From Candidatus Nitrosopelagicus sp. (GTDB lineage: Archaea; Thermoproteota; Nitrososphaeria; Nitrososphaerales; Nitrosopumilaceae), in contig JAOMDA010000001.1 in NCBI GenBank assembly GCA_028345295.1, forward strand, positions 62,001-126,000: a stretch of DNA of 64,000 nt, read 5' to 3'. The notes beneath the pieces are model-generated. The model had not been told where the DNA came from. It did not search any database and saw only the letters and a program-made list of their open reading frames with translations. Position numbers and translations under genes: made by a program. This document shows positions 57,786 through 64,000 of this stretch, one piece after another (position 1 is the stretch's first letter; each line of letters opens with the position of its first letter).

Positions 57786-58094
57786 ATGACTAAAATTATT
57801 GCATGTAAAGCAAATGAGCTTGAATCTGGAAATATGAAGAAAATTACAATTGATGGAAAAGAAATTGTGGTTGCAAATGTTGGTGGAAATTATTTTGCAT
57901 GTGATGATACATGTACACATTCTGGTGCTAGTTTATCAGAAGGAACAATTGATGATTCAACAATTACTTGTGGATGGCATGGTGCTCAGTTTGATTGTAC
58001 AACAGGCAAACTTTCTCAATTCCCAGCAAAAATTAATGACTTAAAATCATATAATGTAAGCATAGAATCTGAAGATGTATTTATCGAGGTCTAA
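57786..58094 (+). CDS. Rieske-type [2Fe-2S] ferredoxin
   Basis: 102 aa. Cluster ligands C43-x-H45 (CTHSGASL) and C62-x2-H65 (CGWHGAQFDC). Soluble, no signal. Electron carrier, similar to ferredoxins of oxygenases; partner not next to it. Confidence 0.9.
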   Translation: MTKIIACKANELESGNMKKITIDGKEIVVANVGGNYFACDDTCTHSGASLSEGTIDDSTITCGWHGAQFDCTTGKLSQFPAKINDLKSYNVSIESEDVFIEV

Positions 58095-58105
58095 ACATAG
58101 GAATA

Positions 58106-58375
58106 ATGAAGATGAGTAATAATAATCAAGAATCATGGGAAAGTGCTATACAGACACTAAATCAGCTTGCAACAAGCCACTCAACTCCTAAAAATTTTAA
58201 AAAGACAATTACTGACCTTATCACCGAATTAAAATCAGATGAATATTCTATATCAGTTAGAGCAGCTAATGCAATAAGTGCTCTAGATGATATTACACAG
58301 GATCCAAATGTACCTTCTTTTGTTCGTACCTCACTATGGCAAGCAGTTTCTGTACTTGAGAGCATAAGAGAATAA
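58106..58375 (+). CDS. UPF0147 family protein
   Basis: 89 aa all-helical protein of the archaeal UPF0147 family (VRAANAISALDDITQDPNVPSFVRT is its signature). Role unknown. It begins 11 nt after the Rieske stop. ATG 58112 is possible. Confidence 0.88.
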   Translation: MKMSNNNQESWESAIQTLNQLATSHSTPKNFKKTITDLITELKSDEYSISVRAANAISALDDITQDPNVPSFVRTSLWQAVSVLESIRE

Positions 58376-58400
58376 ATTATCTGTAAATACTTTAGTAACA

Positions 58401-59162
58401 TTGAAAATTGAAGAATATCTAACAACACTACCGGAATCAATTCTATCAGGTGAGAATGTTCAATTACCTAGAGATGCATTTCTGCGAATCTTCAAATTTG
58501 TAAATCTAAGCAAAGATGATGTTTTTTATCATTTGGGTTGTGGTGATGGTAAAGGACTTGTAATTGCTAAAGAGGAGTTCAATACAGAAAAAATTATAGG
58601 CATTGATATATCAAAAGAAAAAACTAATGCTGCAGCTAAATTACTAAAAGAGAAAAATTATTCTGATGTAAAAATAATTAATGAAGATATTATAAATTCA
58701 CATTTTGATGATGCAGATGTGATCCTTTTTTGGTTTGTAGACTATAATATCATAGAAAAAATGATGCCAAAGTTTTCTAAATTAAAACAAGGAACGCGAA
58801 TAATAACAATTTGGGGACCATTACCAGGATGTCTACCTGAACAAGTAGAATTTCCATACATAATGAATAAAATTCCTTTTTGTAAGGCAAAAGATCTCAA
58901 AGAACAACTCTTAGCTATTTTCGATGTTAAATGTATTGATTTTGTCACATCATGGGAATTTGCTGAAAGATACACAAAAGCTATTGGAAGTGATAATCCA
59001 GAAAATGACAGATTTCTAACAATAATACAATCACTAGTTATTTGGATTAATGCAAAAAATTTAGGTGTTGCATGTGAAAATGAGATGCCAGAACCGATAA
59101 AAAATTATATTTCAATTTTAAAAAAATTTTTTAATATAGAAATTGAGCATCTGTTAAAATAA
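58401..59162 (+). CDS. SAM-dependent methyltransferase
   Basis: 253 aa, start TTG. Motif I HLGCGDGKGLVIAKEEF at about 47-63, motif II IIGIDISKEK and INEDIINSHFDDADVILFW for motif IV. Substrate unknown. Close behind UPF0147, likely same transcript. Confidence 0.8.
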   Translation: MKIEEYLTTLPESILSGENVQLPRDAFLRIFKFVNLSKDDVFYHLGCGDGKGLVIAKEEFNTEKIIGIDISKEKTNAAAKLLKEKNYSDVKIINEDIINSHFDDADVILFWFVDYNIIEKMMPKFSKLKQGTRIITIWGPLPGCLPEQVEFPYIMNKIPFCKAKDLKEQLLAIFDVKCIDFVTSWEFAERYTKAIGSDNPENDRFLTIIQSLVIWINAKNLGVACENEMPEPIKNYISILKKFFNIEIEHLLK

Positions 59163-59199
59163 TCCATCAACCTTTTATTTTCGAAATACAAGCAAGAAC

Positions 59200-59547
59200 A
59201 TGGAAGAAAGAATCAATATTAATGTCTCATCAACCGAATATGATAATACAAGTAAGGAAATTAAAAATACACTTGCTTTAGTTGAAGAGATGGTACACGG
59301 TCAGGATGATTTTGTAATAACTGATTCTGAATTTGCATTTGGTTGGCACTTTTATGTTGTGTCAGTGAATAGAGAACTTGCTGTGAAACTTTCAGAACAA
59401 ATGGGTTCTGAATTTGAAAAATTAAAGGGAAAAGGATTAGACAAGAAATTCTTAACTTGGCTAACAAATCAAATTTCTCAAAAAGGAATTAAAGTAAAAT
59501 TTGCCATTAAAGAAGAGATGGAATCCAGTAAATTCGGAATTTTTTAA
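59200..59547 (+). CDS. Conserved hypothetical protein, 115 aa
   Basis: Small soluble alpha/beta protein: NVSSTEYDNTSKEIKNTLALVEEMVHGQDDF, then EFAFGWHFYVVSVNREL. No cofactor motif or family recognised. Tail KEEMESSKFGIF. Next is tRNA-His on the opposite strand. Confidence 0.65.
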   Translation: MEERININVSSTEYDNTSKEIKNTLALVEEMVHGQDDFVITDSEFAFGWHFYVVSVNRELAVKLSEQMGSEFEKLKGKGLDKKFLTWLTNQISQKGIKVKFAIKEEMESSKFGIF

Positions 59548-59556
59548 TTAAAAGGA

Positions 59557-59629
59557 GGCCTCCGGGGGGAATCGAACACCCATCCGGGGATCCACAATCC
59601 CCTATCCTAGCCATTGGACGACGAAGGCC
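59557..59629 (-). tRNA. tRNA-His (anticodon GTG)
   Basis: 73 nt. Acceptor GCCTTCG/CGGAGGC with one G-U pair; genome-encoded G-1 opposite C73, the identity pair for HisRS. Anticodon loop TTGTGGA gives GTG. T loop TTCGATT. No intron, no encoded CCA. Confidence 0.95.
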
Positions 59630-59676
59630 ACAAGAAAAATAGATTGTATTTGCCGTATTAATCTTAGTGTATAGGG

Positions 59677-60720
59677 CTACTTGCGGAATTTGTTTCGTAT
59701 TCTTGATAGCTTCCGACGCCCAAATGGCAATACACGATACTGCTTTGTCCATCTGTATGTTACAACAACTGAAATGCCTGTCGCAATAACGAGTATTGGA
59801 ATAACCCATATGTATGATATGTGTAGATCCGGTATACCAAAAACTGTTGCAAGTGTGTTTGGAACAAGCACTGCAGTAGCTGCTACCGTTAGCCAAACAA
59901 TTAGTTTAGTTAATTGATTTGATGATTCTGTGTTTATTGCTGTAATTCCAGTTGAAATTACTTCCAAAACATTTTCTGCCATCTGAATCTGTCTGTCAAG
60001 AGTTGCTAGTACGACTTCGAATTTTTCTAGTATGTCATCATCGTCTGATATCATATCAGGATCACCATACTTTAGATTTCTAACTATATCATGTGTTGCC
60101 CATACTGCGTTAAGAAAAGACAGCACTGATCGTTTCATGTTTGAAAGTTCAAGTGACAAATCACGACTTATCTGACGTGCGCCTGCAAGATCAATCTCAA
60201 CTTGCTCTGCTCGCTCTACTATAGAACGAAGAACAGAAAAATTAGTTTCGCTTACTTCATCTAATAATCTAAAAAGTAACATTGTCTGTCTTTCTGCCCA
60301 ACTTTCAGGTGCTTGAGGGAGTTTTCGCATCAATGTATCAGTATAATTGTAAAGTTTTGTTATCTTTCCGCCATAGTCATCATGTATTGTTAGAATGAGA
60401 TCTTTTTTCATAAAAATTAAACATGGTGATGTTTGAGTTCTGCTCTCCCCTGTAAAAATAAATGGTACCATTATTCCAAGTGTGTCACCCGCGTCCTCAT
60501 ACTCTGTAATGTATCCAGAAAGTAGTGTACTTGCTTTCATGGTAATTCCTAATCTATCAAGAATTTCTGGAGTCTCAGCCACAATATCATCTACAACTAT
60601 CTCTATCCATGTGAGGTTACCCAAAGAAACTATTTTTGCAGCTTCTTCTAGATTTACACTCTCTTTCTTGAATGGAACTCCTTGTCCCTCAATACCTGCA
60701 ACACTTACTGTCTTTAACAT
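59677..60720 (-). CDS. CorA-like divalent cation transporter with altered pore motif
   Basis: 347 aa. Long N-terminal alpha/beta domain, coiled stalk (SVVERAEQVEIDLAGARQ...), and two C-terminal helices: LIVWLTVAATAVLVPNTLATVFG and SYIWVIPILVIATGIS, basic end. The usual GMN loop is GIP (FGIPDLH). Substrate cannot be assumed as Mg. GTG 60750 is possible but ATG 60720 sits 25 nt from the TATA-like GTGTATATTG on the minus strand. Confidence 0.85.
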   Translation of the reverse strand: MLKTVSVAGIEGQGVPFKKESVNLEEAAKIVSLGNLTWIEIVVDDIVAETPEILDRLGITMKASTLLSGYITEYEDAGDTLGIMVPFIFTGESRTQTSPCLIFMKKDLILTIHDDYGGKITKLYNYTDTLMRKLPQAPESWAERQTMLLFRLLDEVSETNFSVLRSIVERAEQVEIDLAGARQISRDLSLELSNMKRSVLSFLNAVWATHDIVRNLKYGDPDMISDDDDILEKFEVVLATLDRQIQMAENVLEVISTGITAINTESSNQLTKLIVWLTVAATAVLVPNTLATVFGIPDLHISYIWVIPILVIATGISVVVTYRWTKQYRVLPFGRRKLSRIRNKFRK

Positions 60721-60740
60721 GGCAGTACGACTAAATTCAC

Positions 60741-60750
60741 CAATATACAC
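60741..60750 (-). promoter_or_regulatory. TATA box for CorA-like gene
   Basis: GTGTATATTG on the minus strand, centred about 25 nt from ATG 60720; leaderless pattern. Confidence 0.4.
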
Positions 60751-60778
60751 TTTTTTGCAGAATTACACAAATGTAATA

Positions 60779-61717
60779 CTAAGATTTTTTATGCTTTTTG
60801 TTTTTATTTTGTGCACGACGAATCATGAGTGATAAAATTGTTCCAGCAGGTATACCTACTATTGTTCCAATCGATACATATGGAGCAATGAAAAAGTCAC
60901 CTATCCATATTCCAAAGTCGTTTGTAATTTCCATAAACATTTTTGGTCGTAAAAGTAATGGGACCGATTGTGTTTCTGTCTTTTCTTCATCAAGATCATC
61001 AGTATATGATACAAGTACCTTTACAGGTATTGTATACTCCATTGTAACATCCTTTATTGGAGTAATCATCTCTGCAGTAACTGAATATGGTTTCATTTTT
61101 TCTAGAAGAGATATTGTGTATGATGTATCTCCACGAAATTCTATATCACCTGGAGTGATAATTTTGACTGTGACATCCCTGATGTCTATATCTTCTGAAA
61201 TAATTGTAGTCTCAAATGTAAACTCTGAGTTTGCGAATATTGATTCTGGTGTTACAGTTTCTATAGAAATAACTGGTTCACCAAAAACAAGAATTGGTAA
61301 TGCAATGTCTGTCTGTGTGGATGACATAGGTTCAGTATTGTTACGTACAAGTACCTGTGTATAATCAATATTAAGAAAATGAACTCCTTCGTTTGCATTA
61401 CTAACTACTTCATAATCAATTGTAGTCCCAAATGAGCTAGTAGTTGTAAGTTCATCAATCACAATAGTTTGATTACCTTCTGTGACAAACACTGCGTCAG
61501 GATTATTTAGTACGAATGAAATATCTTCTTTATTTTCCCATCCATTATTTTGTAAAAGAATTGAAATAGAAAAAGTTCGTTGTTTCATTACAGACTCAGG
61601 ATAAGTAATCTCAAGATCCATACCTCCTTCCATAGATTGATTAAATGTTTCAGCATAAACTGTAGGAATACTAAAAATTATAACTGCTAATGCCAAAAAA
61701 ATAAAAAAATTTATCAT
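60779..61717 (-). CDS. Exported membrane-anchored protein with Ig-like domains
   Basis: 312 aa. Signal peptide 1-22 (ends VYAETF), two beta-sandwich repeats (SISILLQNNGWENKEDISFVLNN, FEFTFETTIISEDIDIRDVTVKI), and a C-terminal membrane helix (about 280-300) with basic tail RRAQNKNKKHKKS. Similar to archaeal COG1361/NEW3-like surface proteins. Probably binds or spaces other surface proteins. Confidence 0.7.
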   Translation of the reverse strand: MINFFIFLALAVIIFSIPTVYAETFNQSMEGGMDLEITYPESVMKQRTFSISILLQNNGWENKEDISFVLNNPDAVFVTEGNQTIVIDELTTTSSFGTTIDYEVVSNANEGVHFLNIDYTQVLVRNNTEPMSSTQTDIALPILVFGEPVISIETVTPESIFANSEFTFETTIISEDIDIRDVTVKIITPGDIEFRGDTSYTISLLEKMKPYSVTAEMITPIKDVTMEYTIPVKVLVSYTDDLDEEKTETQSVPLLLRPKMFMEITNDFGIWIGDFFIAPYVSIGTIVGIPAGTILSLMIRRAQNKNKKHKKS

Positions 61718-61818
61718 GAGGATTATTGGTCTTACTTGAATTTTAGAATTAGCATTAAATGTTTAGATTTGCCAGATTCAGAGTGTAGATTTAAGTAAAC
61801 CAAAATAAAAAAACTTGT

Positions 61819-62838
61819 ATGAGTTGTTCTGGCGAGTTTGTAGAAAAAGAACCAGAATTAATACAAATTAAACCAAATATTGTTCAGCAGTTAAAAAAAG
61901 CAAAATATGGTGTTGCAGATCATTCTACTGTTGAATTATGTCATTGGACAAAAAAATCATTCAAAAATGAGGGTACATGCTATAAACACAAATTCTATGG
62001 AATCTCCACGCACAAATGCATGGAATTTTCTCCTGCAGGCATGCACTGTGAAAACAGATGTGTCTATTGTTGGAGACCAATGGAATTTTATGATTCATTA
62101 AAAATGGATAAACAAAAAGTTGCAGAACCAAAAGACATTATGTCAAAATTAATGGAAGAAAGAAGAAAATTAATTGTGGGACATTTTGGAGATCCAAGAC
62201 AAGATAAACAAAAAATTGAAGAATCACTTATTCCAAGTCATTATGCTATATCACTTTCTGGTGAACCAACAATGTACCCAAAGTTACCAGATTTGATAAA
62301 ATATCTTAAATCATTAGAAGCCACAAAATCAATTTTTCTTGTAACAAATGGTCAAGAACCAGAAATGATTCAAAGACTTGCAGATGAAGATGCATTACCA
62401 ACTCAGCTATATCTTTCAACAAATGCATCAGATTATGATTCATTTCTTAAAATTAATAGACCAAAGTATGATGATTCATGGCAAAGATGGAATAAAACTC
62501 TAGAGATGCTTGCAGATCTAGATACGAGAACAGTTCTTAGGGTTACGTTGATCAAAGATTGGAATGATTCGGAAAAAATGATGTCAGGTTACAGATCAAT
62601 ATTTGAAAAATCAAATGTTCATTTTATTGAGATTAAATCCTATATGCATATTGGACGTTCAACGAATCGTCTTGAATATGAAAATATGGTAGAAATGGAT
62701 GATGTTAGAAAGTTTTCAGAACAAATAACAAAAAAGTCTGATAGATTTGAAGTAATGGATGAAAGTGAGGTTTCTCGAATTGTAGTTTTACAAAACAAGA
62801 AACGATTCACAGAACGTTATCTTAGTGCTTATGCATAA
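61819..62838 (+). CDS. taw1: 4-demethylwyosine synthase Taw1
   Basis: 339 aa. Radical SAM motif CENRCVYC with Cys77, 81, 84, and a second cluster set Cys41, 54, 67 spaced 13-13, as in characterised archaeal Taw1. Converts m1G37 of tRNA-Phe to the imidazopurine base with pyruvate. Leaderless ATG with a TATA-like GATTTAAG 26 nt upstream. Convergent with the XTPase gene. Confidence 0.93.
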   Translation: MSCSGEFVEKEPELIQIKPNIVQQLKKAKYGVADHSTVELCHWTKKSFKNEGTCYKHKFYGISTHKCMEFSPAGMHCENRCVYCWRPMEFYDSLKMDKQKVAEPKDIMSKLMEERRKLIVGHFGDPRQDKQKIEESLIPSHYAISLSGEPTMYPKLPDLIKYLKSLEATKSIFLVTNGQEPEMIQRLADEDALPTQLYLSTNASDYDSFLKINRPKYDDSWQRWNKTLEMLADLDTRTVLRVTLIKDWNDSEKMMSGYRSIFEKSNVHFIEIKSYMHIGRSTNRLEYENMVEMDDVRKFSEQITKKSDRFEVMDESEVSRIVVLQNKKRFTERYLSAYA

Positions 62839-63373
62839 ACCAATCTGAGAATTTTTTTAATGATGATGCTCTATGAGATAGTCTGTCTTTATTTGGTACA
62901 TTTGCATATGTCTTTGATTCCCCAGCAGGAATGAAAATTGGATCATATCCCCATCCACCTTTTTCAATGGAAGACGAAATTTTTCCAGGTATACTAGACT
63001 CAAATAATTGAACATCATTATCTCCACTACAATAAGCAATAATTGCTACAAATTTTGCATCTCGAGATTCAATATTTTCTAGTAAACGTATGATTCCCTT
63101 GTTTCCAATTGTGTCATAGATGTAAGATGAATATGGACCTGGAAATCCATCAAGAGAGTCAATAAAAAGACCATCATCCTCAACAATCACTGGTTTTTGT
63201 ACTTTCGTATATGCGTCAATTGCTTTTCTCTCTGCAATCTTGCTAAGAGAGTCTGATTGAATTTCTTCTAATGTTGTTTTGAATAAAGTGATATTTACCC
63301 CTAAATTTGAAAGAATTCTTTGGACTTCTTCAAATTTATGTGCGTTTGATGATGCAAAATAAAGATCAGACAA
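62822..63373 (-). CDS. XTP/dITP diphosphatase (HAM1/RdgB)
   Basis: 183 aa from TTG 63373 (GTG 63391 would add six residues). LYFASSNAHKFEEVQ, VEDDGLFIDSLDGFPGPYSS and GWGYDPIFIPAG are family motifs. Hydrolyses non-canonical purine NTPs to prevent misincorporation. Start overlaps the Bud32 stop; end overlaps Taw1. Confidence 0.9.
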   Translation of the reverse strand: MSDLYFASSNAHKFEEVQRILSNLGVNITLFKTTLEEIQSDSLSKIAERKAIDAYTKVQKPVIVEDDGLFIDSLDGFPGPYSSYIYDTIGNKGIIRLLENIESRDAKFVAIIAYCSGDNDVQLFESSIPGKISSSIEKGGWGYDPIFIPAGESKTYANVPNKDRLSHRASSLKKFSDWFMHKH

Positions 63374-63986
63374 CTGTTGCGTACCTACCACGACTCTCTA
63401 TAACTGCAACTAATTTGATAATTTTTTTGCAGTATTTTTCTCCAACTGATTTAGAATAACCTTTTAAGAAATTATCCCAAGATTTTTTCAATATGTTAGC
63501 ATGAGCACTGTTTAGTATCTCTTTGAATAATCGTAGATCAACTGCATGATCATCAGGTTTTTCTGTTCTATTTGCAAGACCAAAATCAATTAAGACAAGT
63601 TGTTTTTTAGTTAAAATAAAATTTGATGTAGTAAGATCACCATGCATTATACCATTTTTATGTAAAACACCAACAACCTTTCCAATTTCAAAGCAGCATT
63701 TCTCAATTGCTTTTTCATTCATGTCTCGTACTAATTTACCATCAATGTATTGCATCAAAATAGAACATTTGTTAACATCAAGAAAATAAATCAAAGGTGT
63801 AGAAACACCAAATGATTTCACCTGGGAGATTATTTCAGATTCTTTAATTGTTCGTTGTTTTCTTATTCTTTTATCAAGTACCGAGTTTCTGTAAGTTTTC
63901 TCTTTTCTAATTTTTAATATGGCCTTTTTGCCATTCCATGATGACAAATAGACATCTGCCTCAGCGCCTTTTTTAACCAATTTCAT
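63366..63986 (-). CDS. bud32: KEOPS kinase/ATPase subunit Bud32
   Basis: 206 aa, atypical small protein kinase. Lys in KKAILKIRKEK, catalytic HGDLTTSNFIL and DFGLAN. Stand-alone (not fused to Kae1). With Pcc1 earlier in the window it belongs to the tRNA t6A complex. Co-translated with RdgB. Confidence 0.92.
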   Translation of the reverse strand: MKLVKKGAEADVYLSSWNGKKAILKIRKEKTYRNSVLDKRIRKQRTIKESEIISQVKSFGVSTPLIYFLDVNKCSILMQYIDGKLVRDMNEKAIEKCCFEIGKVVGVLHKNGIMHGDLTTSNFILTKKQLVLIDFGLANRTEKPDDHAVDLRLFKEILNSAHANILKKSWDNFLKGYSKSVGEKYCKKIIKLVAVIESRGRYATVV

Positions 63987-64000
63987 TAGAATTATAACTT

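Noticed and set aside
60798-61364. Plus-strand frame of 188 codons
   Set aside because: Antisense to the exported Ig-like protein, which has a proper signal peptide and anchor; the shadow is Ser/Ile/Val-rich with no domain.

Overview
The window is a stretch of chromosome from an ammonia-oxidising archaeon of the Nitrososphaerota (Thaumarchaeota), most likely Nitrosopumilaceae (Nitrosopumilus/Nitrosarchaeum-like). Evidence: low GC; archaeal ribosomal proteins (S3Ae, S15, S13, S4, S2); archaeal RNA polymerase subunits H, B, A and N with an unsplit subunit A of 1267 aa (a known Thaumarchaeota trait); TBP; KEOPS subunits; PEFG-CTERM surface proteins; geranylgeranyl-lipid genes; and cupredoxin-rich metal proteins. 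Many starts are TTG or GTG, and many first genes of a transcript have a TATA box about 25-28 nt before the start codon, which implies leaderless mRNAs. The genome is dense and I see no insertion sequence, prophage or CRISPR array.

Layout. 1-5000: a cut exported protein, then rps15-recJ/GAN-pcc1-serS, rps3ae and an exosome-associated protein, followed by a GC-rich island (about 4917-4990) with its own TATA box and T-tract that looks like a C/D-box guide RNA. 5000-16100: geranylgeranyl reductase, a MoxR AAA+/VWA/CWC-finger operon, PAC2 protein, small zinc-ribbon proteins, cold-shock protein, QueD-like enzyme, Lon-N protein, TPR protein, ferritin, a PLP enzyme-rhodanese fusion, ASCH protein and TBP. 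16100-19800: a non-oxidative pentose-phosphate operon in which the transketolase N-subunit is fused to ribulose-phosphate 3-epimerase, followed by the transketolase C-subunit, transaldolase and a TPR protein. 20250-27900: a cysteine-rich mini-protein and rpoH-rpoB-rpoA. 28050-30775: three tandem PEFG-CTERM surface proteins sharing a near-identical anchor. 30770-34580: larE-larC divergent from malate dehydrogenase-larB, a nickel-pincer cofactor set with no larA in view. 34600-40800: a B12-type radical SAM enzyme, a CFI-box surface protein, a ZIP transporter and two-domain multicopper oxidase behind a tandem palindromic operator, and a winged-helix regulator.

40900-50800: rps13-rps4; CobT-like transferase, MBL hydrolase and NAD(P)HX epimerase; translin; then tRNA-Leu(GAG) and rpoN around one shared TATA element, leading into eno-rps2-mevalonate kinase-isopentenyl phosphate kinase-IDI-GGPP synthase, which joins transcription/translation genes to the mevalonate route that supplies ether-lipid chains. 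50800-54360: a zinc/manganese-type ABC transporter divergent from a NikR-like regulator. 54360-64000: GluRS, FAH-family enzyme, GNAT, Rieske ferredoxin, UPF0147, methyltransferase, tRNA-His, a CorA-like transporter without the usual GMN motif, an exported adhesion-type protein, Taw1 (wyosine), XTP/dITP pyrophosphatase and Bud32.

Functionally the window links information processing (RNAP, ribosome, tRNA modification by KEOPS and Taw1, two aaRSs), central carbon (pentose phosphates, enolase, malate dehydrogenase), ether-lipid precursors, and metal handling (ferritin, ZIP/MCO, ABC/NikR, nickel-pincer cofactor, B12 lower-ligand activation). Best candidates for new biology are the C/D-box-like RNA, the symmetric bidirectional promoter, the orphan nickel-pincer cofactor locus, the transketolase-epimerase fusion and the palindromic operator in front of the copper oxidase/ZIP pair.
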